The notes under the pieces were generated by a model. It did no database searches and was not told where the DNA came from. It saw only the letters and a list, made by a program, of their open reading frames with translations. From Auanema rhodensis (taxonomy: Eukaryota > Nematoda > Chromadorea > Rhabditida > Rhabditidae), in contig OZ059894.1 of the NCBI GenBank assembly GCA_964057225.1, positions 21,296,476 to 21,360,475 of the forward strand: a stretch of 64,000 bases of DNA. Reading direction: 5' to 3'. Position 1 is the stretch's first letter, and each line of letters opens with the position of its first letter. The translations under genes and the position numbers were made by a program. Shown piece after piece: positions 24,217 to 38,256 of this stretch.

Positions 24217-26322
24217 AATCTGATAACACAGATCGACGCAGCTTAAAAATCCGCATCGAATGCACTATACTACATCGAGAAACGCTTGATACAAAAATTA
24301 GTTATGATCGTTTGAAAAATGATGCATTAGTGTATGTTGAGTTTCCATGTACACTCAACATTGCTTCCAAAAACATTTTGACAAAAATTTTTTCGAAAAA
24401 TTTCAAAATAATTTAGCAAAAAGTAGATGTTTTTAGATTCCATTTTTCAAGGGAAAGACGATAGACAATGTTATTCAACGAAAAAATTAATTCTTCAGGG
24501 TGAAAATCGAGGATATAAGTGTGAACTTATATCAGTTGATATCTCGGTGCATTTTTAAGCTAGCGCAAATCTGATAACACAGATCGACGCAGCTTAAAAA
24601 TCCGCATCGAATGCACTATACTACATTGAGAAACGCTTGATACAAAAATTAGTTATGATTGTTTGAAAAATGATGCATTAGTGTATGTTGAGTTTCCATG
24701 TACACTCAACATTGCTTCCAAAAACATTTTGACAAAAATTTTTTCGAAAAATTTCAAAATAATTTAGCAAAAAGTAGATGTTTTTAGATTCCATTTTTCA
24801 AGGCAAAGACGATAGACAATGTTATTCAACGAAAAAATTAATTCTTCAGGGTGAAAATCGAGGATATAAGTGTGAACTTATATCAGTTGATATCTCGGTG
24901 CATTTTTAAGCTAGCGCAAATCTGATAACACAGATCGACGCAGCTTAAAAATCCGCATCGAATGCACTATACTACATCAAGAAACGCTTGATACAAAAAT
25001 TAGTTATGATCGTTTGAAAAATGATGCATTAGTGTATGTTGAGTTTCCATGTACACTCAACATTGCTTCCAAAAACATTTTGACAAAAATTTTTTCGAAA
25101 AATTTCAAAATAATTTAGCAAAAAGTAGATGTTTTTTAGATTCCATTTTTCAAGGCAAAGACGATAGACAATGTTATTCAACGAAAAAATTAATTCTTCA
25201 GGGTGAAAATCGAGGATATAAGTGTGAACTTGTATCAGTTGATATCTCGGTGCATTTTTAAGCTAGCGCAAATCTGATAACACAGATCGACGCAGCTTAA
25301 AAATCCGCATCGAATGCACTATACTACATCAAGAAACGCTTGATACAAAAATTAGTTATGATCGTTTGAAAAATGATGCATTAGTGTATGTTGAGTTTCC
25401 ATGTACACTCAACATTGCTTCCAAAAACATTTTGACAAAAATTTTTTCGAAAAATTTCAAAATAATTTAGCAAAAAGTAGATGTTTTCAGATTCCTTTTT
25501 TTAAGGCAAAGACGATGGACAATGTTATTCAACGAAAAAATTAATTCTTCAGGGTGAAAATCGAGGATATAAGTGTGAACTTATATCAGTTGATATCTCG
25601 GTGCATTTTTAAGCTAGCGCAAATCTGATAACACAGATCGACGCAGCTTAAAAATCCGCATCGAATGCACTATACTACATCGAGAAACGCTTGATACAAA
25701 AATTAGTTATGATCGTTTGAAAAATGATGCATTAGTGTATGTTGAGTTTCCATGTACACTCAACATTGCTTCCAAAAACATTTTGACAAAAATTTTTTCG
25801 AAAAATTTCAAGATAATTTAGCAAAAAGTAGATGTTTTTAGATTCCATTTTTCAAGGCAAAGACGATAGACAATGTTATTCAACGAAAAAATTAATTCTT
25901 CAGGGTGAAAATCGAGGATATAAGTGTGAACTTATATCAGTTGATATCTCGGTGCATTTTTAAGCTAGCGCAAATCTGATAACACAGATCGACGCAGCTT
26001 AAAAATCCGCATCGAATGCACTATACTACATTGAGAAACGCTTGATACAAAAATTAGTTATGATCGTTTGAAAAATGATGCATTAGTGTATGTTGAGTTT
26101 CCATGTACACTCAACATTGCTTCCAAAAACATTTTGACAAAAGTTTTTCGAAAAATTTCAAGATAATTTAGCAAAAAGTAGATGTTTTTAGATTCCATTT
26201 TTCAAGGCAAAGACGATGGACAATGTTATTCAACGAAAAAATTAATTCTTCAGGGTGAAAATCGAGGATATAAGTGTGAACTTATATCAGTTGATATCTC
26301 GGTGCATTTTTAAGCTAGCGCA
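24217..26322. repeat. Hexamer of 2106 bp (copies 70-75), repeated at 30534-32639
   Basis: The order is 'caaggg' copy, C93T copy, 352-bp copy, T218C/'ttaagg' copy, A191G copy, 350-bp copy. The same six types in the same order and with the same lengths occur in copies 88-93. The two blocks start 6317 bp apart. The block is part of the 2807-bp unit that repeats in tandem at 29132-34745, so this is probably an earlier or displaced partial copy of that unit. Confidence 0.88.
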
Positions 26323-28078
26323 AATCTGATAACACAGATCGACGCAGCTTAAAAATCCGCATCGAATGCACTATACTACATCGAGAAACGCTTGATACAA
26401 AAATTAGTTATGATCGTTTGAAAAATGATGCATTAGTGTATGTTGAGTTTCCATGTACACTCAACATTGCTTCCAAAAACATTTTGACAAAAATTTTTTC
26501 GAAAAATTTCAAAATAATTTAGCAAAAAGTAGATGTTTTTAGATTCCATTTTTCAAGGCAAAGACGATAGACAATGTTATTCAACGAAAAAATTAATTCT
26601 TCAGGGTGAAAATCGAGGATATAAGTGTGAACTTGTATCAGTTGATATCTCGGTGCATTTTCAAGCTAGCGCAAATCTGATAACACAGATCGACGCAGCT
26701 TAAAAATCCGCATCGAATGCACTATACTACATCAAAAAACGCTTGATACAAAAATTAGTTATGATCGTTTGAAAAATGATGCATTAGTGTATGTTGAGTT
26801 TCCATGTACACTCAACATTGCTTCCAAAAACATTTTGACAAAAATTTTTTCGAAAAATTTCAAAATAATTTAGCAAAAAGTAGATGTTTTCAGATTCCTT
26901 TTTTTAAGGCAAAGACGATGGACAATGTTATTCAACGAAAAAATTAATTCTTCAGGGTGAAAATCGAGGATATAAGTGTGAACTTATATCAGTTGATATC
27001 TCGGTGCATTTTTAAGCTAGCGCAAATCTGATAACACAGATCGACGCAGCTTAAAAATCCGCATCGAATGCACTATACTACATCGAGAAACGCTTGATAC
27101 AAAAATTAGTTATGATCGTTTGAAAAATGATGCATTAGTGTATGTTGAGTTTCCATGTACACTCAACATTGCTTCCAAAAACATTTTGACAAAAATTTTT
27201 TCGAAAAATTTCAAAATAATTTAGCAAAAAGTAGATGTTTTTAGATTCCATTTTTCAAGGCAAAGACGATAGACAATGTTATTCAACGAAAAAATTAATT
27301 CTTCAGGGTGAAAATCGAGGATATAAGTGTGAACTTATATCAGTTGATATCTCGGTGCATTTTTAAGCTAGCGCAAATCTGATAACACAGATCGACGCAG
27401 CTTAAAAATCCGCATCGAATGCACTATACTACATCGAGAAACGCTTGATACAAAAATTAGTTATGATCGTTTGAAAAATGATGCATTAGTGTATGTTGAG
27501 TTTCCATGTACACTCAACATTGCTTCCAAAAACATTTTGACAAAAATTTTTTCGAAAAATTTCAAAATAATTTAGCAAAAAGTAGATGTTTTTAGATTCC
27601 ATTTTTCAAGGCAAAGACGATAGACAATGTTATTCAACGAAAAAATTAATTCTTCAGGGTGAAAATCGAGGATATAAGTGTGAACTTATATCAGTTGATA
27701 TCTCGGTGCATTTTTAAGCTAGCGCAAATCTGATAACACAGATCGACGCAGCTTAAAAATCCGCATCGAATGCACTATACTACATCAAGAAACGCTTGAT
27801 ACAAAAATTAGTTATGATCGTTTGAAAAATGATGCATTAGTGTATGTTGAGTTTCCATGTACACTCAACATTGCTTCCAAAAACATTTTGACAAAAATTT
27901 TTTCGAAAAATTTCAAAATAATTTAGCAAAAAGTAGATGTTTTTTAGATTCCATTTTTCAAGGCAAAGACGATAGACAATGTTATTCAACGAAAAAATTA
28001 ATTCTTCAGGGTGAAAATCGAGGATATAAGTGTGAACTTGTATCAGTTGATATCTCGGTGCATTTTTAAGCTAGCGCA

Positions 28079-29131
28079 AATCTGATAACACAGATCGACG
28101 CAGCTTAAAAATCCGCATCGAATGCACTAGACTACATCAAGAAACGCTTGATACAAAAATTAGTTATGATCGTTTGAAAAATGATGCATTAGTGTATGTT
28201 GAGTTTCCATGTACACTCAACATTGCTTCCAAAAACATTTTGACAAAAATTTTTTCGAAAAATTTCAAAATAATTTAGCAAAAAGTAGATGTTTTTATAT
28301 TCCATTTTTCAAGGCAAAGACGATAGACAATGTTATTCAACGAAAAAATTAATTCTTCAGGGTGAAAATCGAGGATACAAGTGTGAACTTGTATCAGTTG
28401 ATATCTCGGTGCATTTTTAAGCTAGCGCAAATCTGATAACACAGATCGACGCAGCTTAAAAATCCGCATCGAATGCACTATACTACATCAAGAAACGCTT
28501 GATACAAAAATTAGTTATGATCGTTTGAAAAATGATGCATTAGTGTATGTTGAGTTTCCATGTACACTCAACATTGCTTCCAAAAACATTTTGACAAAAA
28601 TTTTTTCGAAAAATTTCAAAATAATTTAGCAAAAAGTAGATGTTTTTAGATTCCTTTTTTTAAGGCAAAGACGATGGACAATGTTATTCAACGAAAAAAT
28701 TAATTCTTCAGGGTGAAAATCGAGGATATAAGTGTGAACTTATATCAGTTGATATCTCGGTGCATTTTTAAGCTAGCGCAAATCTGATAACACAGATCGA
28801 CGCAGCTTAAAAATCCGCATCGAATGCACTATACTACATTGAGAAACGCTTGATACAAAAATTAGTTATGATCGTTTGAAAAATGATGCATTAGTGTATG
28901 TTGAGTTTCCATGTACACACAACATTGCTTCCAAAAACATTTTGACAAAAATTTTTTCGAAAAATTTCAAAATAATTTAGCAAAAAGTAGATGTTTTTAG
29001 ATTCCTTTTCTTAAGGCAAAGACGATGGACAATGTTATTCAACGAAAAAATTAATTCTTCAGGGTGAAAATCGAGGATATAAGTGTGAACTTATATCAGT
29101 TGATATCTCGGTGCATTTTTAAGCTAGCGCA
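28079..29131. repeat. Trimer (copies 81-83), repeated at 36151-37203
   Basis: The first member has T52G ('cactagact') and the paired changes T300C and A313G. The second has 'ttaagg', and the third has T139A and 'ccttttctt'. All three recur in order in copies 104-106. Copy 81 adds a private 'tttatattcc' where copy 104 has 'tttagattcc'. The match ends on both sides: copy 80 is a 352-bp type while copy 103 is a T218C type, and copy 84 differs from copy 107. Confidence 0.9.
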
Positions 29132-31938
29132 AATCTGATAACACAGATCGACGCAGCTTAAAAATCCGCATCGAATGCACTATACTACATCGAGAAACGC
29201 TTGATACAAAAATTAGTTATGATCGTTTGAAAAATGATGCATTAGTGTATGTTGAGTTTCCATGTACACTCAACATTGCTTCCAAAAACATTTTGACAAA
29301 AATTTTTTCGAAAAATTTCAAGATAATTTAGCAAAAAGTAGATGTTTTTAGATTCCATTTTTCAAGGCAAAGACGATAGACAATGTTATTCAACGAAAAA
29401 ATTAATTCTTCAGGGTGAAAATCGAGGATATAAGTGTGAACTTATATCAGTTGATATCTCGGTGCATTTTTAAGCTAGCGCAAATCTGATAACACAGATC
29501 GACGCAGCTTAAAAATCCGCATCGAATGCACTATACTACATTGAGAAACGCTTGATACAAAAATTAGTTATGATCGTTTGAAAAATGATGCATTAGTGTA
29601 TGTTGAGTTTCCATGTACACTCAACATTGCTTCCAAAAACATTTTGACAAAAGTTTTTCGAAAAATTTCAAGATAATTTAGCAAAAAGTAGATGTTTTTA
29701 GATTCCATTTTTCAAGGCAAAGACGATGGACAATGTTATTCAACGAAAAAATTAATTCTTCAGGGTGAAAATCGAGGATATAAGTGTGAACTTATATCAG
29801 TTGATATCTCGGTGCATTTTTAAGCTAGCGCAAATCTGATAACACAGATCGACGCAGCTTAAAAATCCGCATCGAATGCACTATACTACATCGAGAAACG
29901 CTTGATACAAAAATTAGTTATGATCGTTTGAAAAATGATGCATTAGTGTATGTTGAGTTTCCATGTACACTCAACATTGCTTCCAAAAACATTTTGACAA
30001 AAATTTTTTCGAAAAATTTCAAGATAATTTAGCAAAAAGTAGATGTTTTTAGATTCCATTTTTCAAGGCAAAGACGATAGACAATGTTATTCAACGAAAA
30101 AATTAATTCTTCAGGGTGAAAATCGAGGATATAAGTGTGAACTTATATCAGTTGATATCTCGGTGCATTTTTAAGCTAGCGCAAATCTGATAACACAGAT
30201 CGACGCAGCTTAAAAATCCGCATCGAATGCACTATACTACATTGAGAAACGCTTGATACAAAAATTAGTTATGATCGTTTGAAAAATGATGCATTAGTGT
30301 ATGTTGAGTTTCCATGTACACTCAACATTGCTTCCAAAAACATTTTGACAAAAGTTTTTCGAAAAATTTCAAGATAATTTAGCAAAAAGTAGATGTTTTT
30401 AGATTCCATTTTTCAAGGCAAAGACGATGGACAATGTTATTCAACGAAAAAATTAATTCTTCAGGGTGAAAATCGAGGATATAAGTGTGAACTTATATCA
30501 GTTGATATCTCGGTGCATTTTTAAGCTAGCGCAAATCTGATAACACAGATCGACGCAGCTTAAAAATCCGCATCGAATGCACTATACTACATCGAGAAAC
30601 GCTTGATACAAAAATTAGTTATGATCGTTTGAAAAATGATGCATTAGTGTATGTTGAGTTTCCATGTACACTCAACATTGCTTCCAAAAACATTTTGACA
30701 AAAATTTTTTCGAAAAATTTCAAAATAATTTAGCAAAAAGTAGATGTTTTTAGATTCCATTTTTCAAGGGAAAGACGATAGACAATGTTATTCAACGAAA
30801 AAATTAATTCTTCAGGGTGAAAATCGAGGATATAAGTGTGAACTTATATCAGTTGATATCTCGGTGCATTTTTAAGCTAGCGCAAATCTGATAACACAGA
30901 TCGACGCAGCTTAAAAATCCGCATCGAATGCACTATACTACATTGAGAAACGCTTGATACAAAAATTAGTTATGATTGTTTGAAAAATGATGCATTAGTG
31001 TATGTTGAGTTTCCATGTACACTCAACATTGCTTCCAAAAACATTTTGACAAAAATTTTTTCGAAAAATTTCAAAATAATTTAGCAAAAAGTAGATGTTT
31101 TTAGATTCCATTTTTCAAGGCAAAGACGATAGACAATGTTATTCAACGAAAAAATTAATTCTTCAGGGTGAAAATCGAGGATATAAGTGTGAACTTATAT
31201 CAGTTGATATCTCGGTGCATTTTTAAGCTAGCGCAAATCTGATAACACAGATCGACGCAGCTTAAAAATCCGCATCGAATGCACTATACTACATCAAGAA
31301 ACGCTTGATACAAAAATTAGTTATGATCGTTTGAAAAATGATGCATTAGTGTATGTTGAGTTTCCATGTACACTCAACATTGCTTCCAAAAACATTTTGA
31401 CAAAAATTTTTTCGAAAAATTTCAAAATAATTTAGCAAAAAGTAGATGTTTTTTAGATTCCATTTTTCAAGGCAAAGACGATAGACAATGTTATTCAACG
31501 AAAAAATTAATTCTTCAGGGTGAAAATCGAGGATATAAGTGTGAACTTGTATCAGTTGATATCTCGGTGCATTTTTAAGCTAGCGCAAATCTGATAACAC
31601 AGATCGACGCAGCTTAAAAATCCGCATCGAATGCACTATACTACATCAAGAAACGCTTGATACAAAAATTAGTTATGATCGTTTGAAAAATGATGCATTA
31701 GTGTATGTTGAGTTTCCATGTACACTCAACATTGCTTCCAAAAACATTTTGACAAAAATTTTTTCGAAAAATTTCAAAATAATTTAGCAAAAAGTAGATG
31801 TTTTCAGATTCCTTTTTTTAAGGCAAAGACGATGGACAATGTTATTCAACGAAAAAATTAATTCTTCAGGGTGAAAATCGAGGATATAAGTGTGAACTTA
31901 TATCAGTTGATATCTCGGTGCATTTTTAAGCTAGCGCA
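29132..31938. repeat. Higher-order repeat unit 1: 8-mer of 2807 bp, copies 84-91
   Basis: The order is A191G copy, 350-bp copy, A191G copy, 350-bp copy, 'caaggg' copy, C93T copy, 352-bp copy, T218C copy. The length is 8 x 351 minus 2 plus 1. The unit contains the [A191G][350] dimer twice in a row. The adjacent block 31939-34745 has the same composition and length. Confidence 0.92.
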
Positions 31939-34745
31939 AATCTGATAACACAGATCGACGCAGCTTAAAAATCCGCATCGAATGCACTATACTACATCGA
32001 GAAACGCTTGATACAAAAATTAGTTATGATCGTTTGAAAAATGATGCATTAGTGTATGTTGAGTTTCCATGTACACTCAACATTGCTTCCAAAAACATTT
32101 TGACAAAAATTTTTTCGAAAAATTTCAAGATAATTTAGCAAAAAGTAGATGTTTTTAGATTCCATTTTTCAAGGCAAAGACGATAGACAATGTTATTCAA
32201 CGAAAAAATTAATTCTTCAGGGTGAAAATCGAGGATATAAGTGTGAACTTATATCAGTTGATATCTCGGTGCATTTTTAAGCTAGCGCAAATCTGATAAC
32301 ACAGATCGACGCAGCTTAAAAATCCGCATCGAATGCACTATACTACATTGAGAAACGCTTGATACAAAAATTAGTTATGATCGTTTGAAAAATGATGCAT
32401 TAGTGTATGTTGAGTTTCCATGTACACTCAACATTGCTTCCAAAAACATTTTGACAAAAGTTTTTCGAAAAATTTCAAGATAATTTAGCAAAAAGTAGAT
32501 GTTTTTAGATTCCATTTTTCAAGGCAAAGACGATGGACAATGTTATTCAACGAAAAAATTAATTCTTCAGGGTGAAAATCGAGGATATAAGTGTGAACTT
32601 ATATCAGTTGATATCTCGGTGCATTTTTAAGCTAGCGCAAATCTGATAACACAGATCGACGCAGCTTAAAAATCCGCATCGAATGCACTATACTACATCG
32701 AGAAACGCTTGATACAAAAATTAGTTATGATCGTTTGAAAAATGATGCATTAGTGTATGTTGAGTTTCCATGTACACTCAACATTGCTTCCAAAAACATT
32801 TTGACAAAAATTTTTTCGAAAAATTTCAAGATAATTTAGCAAAAAGTAGATGTTTTTAGATTCCATTTTTCAAGGCAAAGACGATAGACAATGTTATTCA
32901 ACGAAAAAATTAATTCTTCAGGGTGAAAATCGAGGATATAAGTGTGAACTTATATCAGTTGATATCTCGGTGCATTTTTAAGCTAGCGCAAATCTGATAA
33001 CACAGATCGACGCAGCTTAAAAATCCGCATCGAATGCACTATACTACATTGAGAAACGCTTGATACAAAAATTAGTTATGATCGTTTGAAAAATGATGCA
33101 TTAGTGTATGTTGAGTTTCCATGTACACTCAACATTGCTTCCAAAAACATTTTGACAAAAGTTTTTCGAAAAATTTCAAGATAATTTAGCAAAAAGTAGA
33201 TGTTTTTAGATTCCATTTTTCAAGGCAAAGACGATGGACAATGTTATTCAACGAAAAAATTAATTCTTCAGGGTGAAAATCGAGGATATAAGTGTGAACT
33301 TATATCAGTTGATATCTCGGTGCATTTTTAAGCTAGCGCAAATCTGATAACACAGATCGACGCAGCTTAAAAATCCGCATCGAATGCACTATACTACATC
33401 GAGAAACGCTTGATACAAAAATTAGTTATGATCGTTTGAAAAATGATGCATTAGTGTATGTTGAGTTTCCATGTACACTCAACATTGCTTCCAAAAACAT
33501 TTTGACAAAAATTTTTTCGAAAAATTTCAAAATAATTTAGCAAAAAGTAGATGTTTTTAGATTCCATTTTTCAAGGGAAAGACGATAGACAATGTTATTC
33601 AACGAAAAAATTAATTCTTCAGGGTGAAAATCGAGGATATAAGTGTGAACTTATATCAGTTGATATCTCGGTGCATTTTTAAGCTAGCGCAAATCTGATA
33701 ACACAGATCGACGCAGCTTAAAAATCCGCATCGAATGCACTATACTACATTGAGAAACGCTTGATACAAAAATTAGTTATGATTGTTTGAAAAATGATGC
33801 ATTAGTGTATGTTGAGTTTCCATGTACACTCAACATTGCTTCCAAAAACATTTTGACAAAAATTTTTTCGAAAAATTTCAAAATAATTTAGCAAAAAGTA
33901 GATGTTTTTAGATTCCATTTTTCAAGGCAAAGACGATAGACAATGTTATTCAACGAAAAAATTAATTCTTCAGGGTGAAAATCGAGGATATAAGTGTGAA
34001 CTTATATCAGTTGATATCTCGGTGCATTTTTAAGCTAGCGCAAATCTGATAACACAGATCGACGCAGCTTAAAAATCCGCATCGAATGCACTATACTACA
34101 TCAAGAAACGCTTGATACAAAAATTAGTTATGATCGTTTGAAAAATGATGCATTAGTGTATGTTGAGTTTCCATGTACACTCAACATTGCTTCCAAAAAC
34201 ATTTTGACAAAAATTTTTTCGAAAAATTTCAAAATAATTTAGCAAAAAGTAGATGTTTTTTAGATTCCATTTTTCAAGGCAAAGACGATAGACAATGTTA
34301 TTCAACGAAAAAATTAATTCTTCAGGGTGAAAATCGAGGATATAAGTGTGAACTTGTATCAGTTGATATCTCGGTGCATTTTTAAGCTAGCGCAAATCTG
34401 ATAACACAGATCGACGCAGCTTAAAAATCCGCATCGAATGCACTATACTACATCAAGAAACGCTTGATACAAAAATTAGTTATGATCGTTTGAAAAATGA
34501 TGCATTAGTGTATGTTGAGTTTCCATGTACACTCAACATTGCTTCCAAAAACATTTTGACAAAAATTTTTTCGAAAAATTTCAAAATAATTTAGCAAAAA
34601 GTAGATGTTTTCAGATTCCTTTTTTTAAGGCAAAGACGATGGACAATGTTATTCAACGAAAAAATTAATTCTTCAGGGTGAAAATCGAGGATATAAGTGT
34701 GAACTTATATCAGTTGATATCTCGGTGCATTTTTAAGCTAGCGCA
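31939..34745. repeat. Higher-order repeat unit 2: 8-mer of 2807 bp, copies 92-99
   Basis: Same order and same member lengths as 29132-31938, with no difference found by eye at the variable positions. Copies 101-103 (35097-36150) then repeat only the last three members, so the periodicity decays into a 4-copy step there. Near-identity over 2807 bp marks a recent duplication, or an assembly duplication. Confidence 0.92.
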
Positions 34746-36852
34746 AATCTGATAACACAGATCGACGCAGCTTAAAAATCCGCATCGAATGCACTATACT
34801 ACATCGAGAAACGCTTGATACAAAAATTAGTTATGATCGTTTGAAAAATGATGCATTAGTGTATGTTGAGTTTCCATGTACACTCAACATTGCTTCCAAA
34901 AACATTTTGACAAAAATTTTTTCGAAAAATTTCAAAATAATTTAGCAAAAAGTAGATGTTTTTAGATTCCATTTTTCAAGGCAAAGACGATAGACAATGT
35001 TATTCAACGAAAAAATTAATTCTTCAGGGTGAAAATCGAGGATATAAGTGTGAACTTATATCAGTTGATATCTCGGTGCATTTTTAAGCTAGCGCAAATC
35101 TGATAACACAGATCGACGCAGCTTAAAAATCCGCATCGAATGCACTATACTACATTGAGAAACGCTTGATACAAAAATTAGTTATGATTGTTTGAAAAAT
35201 GATGCATTAGTGTATGTTGAGTTTCCATGTACACTCAACATTGCTTCCAAAAACATTTTGACAAAAATTTTTTCGAAAAATTTCAAAATAATTTAGCAAA
35301 AAGTAGATGTTTTTAGATTCCATTTTTCAAGGCAAAGACGATAGACAATGTTATTCAACGAAAAAATTAATTCTTCAGGGTGAAAATCGAGGATATAAGT
35401 GTGAACTTATATCAGTTGATATCTCGGTGCATTTTTAAGCTAGCGCAAATCTGATAACACAGATCGACGCAGCTTAAAAATCCGCATCGAATGCACTATA
35501 CTACATCAAGAAACGCTTGATACAAAAATTAGTTATGATCGTTTGAAAAATGATGCATTAGTGTATGTTGAGTTTCCATGTACACTCAACATTGCTTCCA
35601 AAAACATTTTGACAAAAATTTTTTCGAAAAATTTCAAAATAATTTAGCAAAAAGTAGATGTTTTTTAGATTCCATTTTTCAAGGCAAAGACGATAGACAA
35701 TGTTATTCAACGAAAAAATTAATTCTTCAGGGTGAAAATCGAGGATATAAGTGTGAACTTGTATCAGTTGATATCTCGGTGCATTTTTAAGCTAGCGCAA
35801 ATCTGATAACACAGATCGACGCAGCTTAAAAATCCGCATCGAATGCACTATACTACATCAAGAAACGCTTGATACAAAAATTAGTTATGATCGTTTGAAA
35901 AATGATGCATTAGTGTATGTTGAGTTTCCATGTACACTCAACATTGCTTCCAAAAACATTTTGACAAAAATTTTTTCGAAAAATTTCAAAATAATTTAGC
36001 AAAAAGTAGATGTTTTCAGATTCCTTTTTTTAAGGCAAAGACGATGGACAATGTTATTCAACGAAAAAATTAATTCTTCAGGGTGAAAATCGAGGATATA
36101 AGTGTGAACTTATATCAGTTGATATCTCGGTGCATTTTTAAGCTAGCGCAAATCTGATAACACAGATCGACGCAGCTTAAAAATCCGCATCGAATGCACT
36201 AGACTACATCAAGAAACGCTTGATACAAAAATTAGTTATGATCGTTTGAAAAATGATGCATTAGTGTATGTTGAGTTTCCATGTACACTCAACATTGCTT
36301 CCAAAAACATTTTGACAAAAATTTTTTCGAAAAATTTCAAAATAATTTAGCAAAAAGTAGATGTTTTTAGATTCCATTTTTCAAGGCAAAGACGATAGAC
36401 AATGTTATTCAACGAAAAAATTAATTCTTCAGGGTGAAAATCGAGGATACAAGTGTGAACTTGTATCAGTTGATATCTCGGTGCATTTTTAAGCTAGCGC
36501 AAATCTGATAACACAGATCGACGCAGCTTAAAAATCCGCATCGAATGCACTATACTACATCAAGAAACGCTTGATACAAAAATTAGTTATGATCGTTTGA
36601 AAAATGATGCATTAGTGTATGTTGAGTTTCCATGTACACTCAACATTGCTTCCAAAAACATTTTGACAAAAATTTTTTCGAAAAATTTCAAAATAATTTA
36701 GCAAAAAGTAGATGTTTTTAGATTCCTTTTTTTAAGGCAAAGACGATGGACAATGTTATTCAACGAAAAAATTAATTCTTCAGGGTGAAAATCGAGGATA
36801 TAAGTGTGAACTTATATCAGTTGATATCTCGGTGCATTTTTAAGCTAGCGCA

Positions 36853-38256
36853 AATCTGATAACACAGATCGACGCAGCTTAAAAATCCGCATCGAATGCA
36901 CTATACTACATTGAGAAACGCTTGATACAAAAATTAGTTATGATCGTTTGAAAAATGATGCATTAGTGTATGTTGAGTTTCCATGTACACACAACATTGC
37001 TTCCAAAAACATTTTGACAAAAATTTTTTCGAAAAATTTCAAAATAATTTAGCAAAAAGTAGATGTTTTTAGATTCCTTTTCTTAAGGCAAAGACGATGG
37101 ACAATGTTATTCAACGAAAAAATTAATTCTTCAGGGTGAAAATCGAGGATATAAGTGTGAACTTATATCAGTTGATATCTCGGTGCATTTTTAAGCTAGC
37201 GCAAATCTGATAACACAGATCGACGCAGCTTGAAAATCCGCATCGAATGCACTATACTACATTGAGAAACGCTTAATACACAAATTAGTTATGATCGTTT
37301 GAAAAATGATGCATTAGTGTATGTTGAGTTTCCATGTACACTCAACATTGCTTCCAAAAACATTTTGACAAAAATTTTTTCGAAAAATTTCAAAATAATT
37401 TAGCAAAAAGTAGATGTTTTTAGATTCCATTTTTCAAGGCAAAGACGATAGACAATGTTATTCAACGAAAAAATTAATTCTTCAGGGTGAAAATCGAGGA
37501 TATAAGTGTGAACTTATATCAGTTGATATCTCGGTGCATTTTTAAGCTAGCGCAAATCTGATAACACAGATCGACGCAGCTTAAAAATCCGCATCGAATG
37601 CACTATACTACATTGAGAAACGCTTGATACAAAAATTAGTTATGATCGTTTGAAAAATGATGCATTAGTGTATGTTGAGTTTCCATGTACACACAACATT
37701 GCTTCCAAAAACATTTTGACAAAAATTTTTTCGAAAAATTTCAAAATAATTTAGCAAAAAGTAGATGTTTTTAGATTCCTTTTCTTAAGGCAAAGACGAT
37801 GGACAATGTTATTCAACGAAAAAATTAATTCTTCAGGGTGAAAATCGAGGATATAAGTGTGAACTTATATCAGTTGATATCTCGGTGCATTTTTAAGCTA
37901 GCGCAAATCTGATAACACAGATCGACGCAGCTTAAAAATCCGCATCGAATGCACTATACTACATTGAGAAACGCTTAATACACAAATTAGTTATGATCGT
38001 TTGAAAAATGATGCATTAGTGTATGTTGAGTTTCCATGTACACTCAACATTGCTTCCAAAAACATTTTGACAAAAATTTTTTCGAAAAATTTCAAAATAA
38101 TTTAGCAAAAAGTAGATGTTTTTAGATTCCATTTTTCAAGGCAAAGACGATAGACAATGTTATTCAACGAAAAAATTAATTCTTCAGGGTGAAAATCGAG
38201 GATATAAGTGTGAACTTGTATCAGTTGATATCTCGGTGCATTTTTAAGCTAGCGCA
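36853..38256. repeat. Duplicated dimer, copies 106-109
   Basis: A T139A/'ccttttctt' copy is followed by a C69/A72/C78 copy with 'tccattttt' and G247A. The pair repeats after 702 bp. Copy 107 has a private 'cagcttgaaaa' (A30G) and copy 109 has A313G, so the second members have drifted or been converted separately. Confidence 0.8.
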
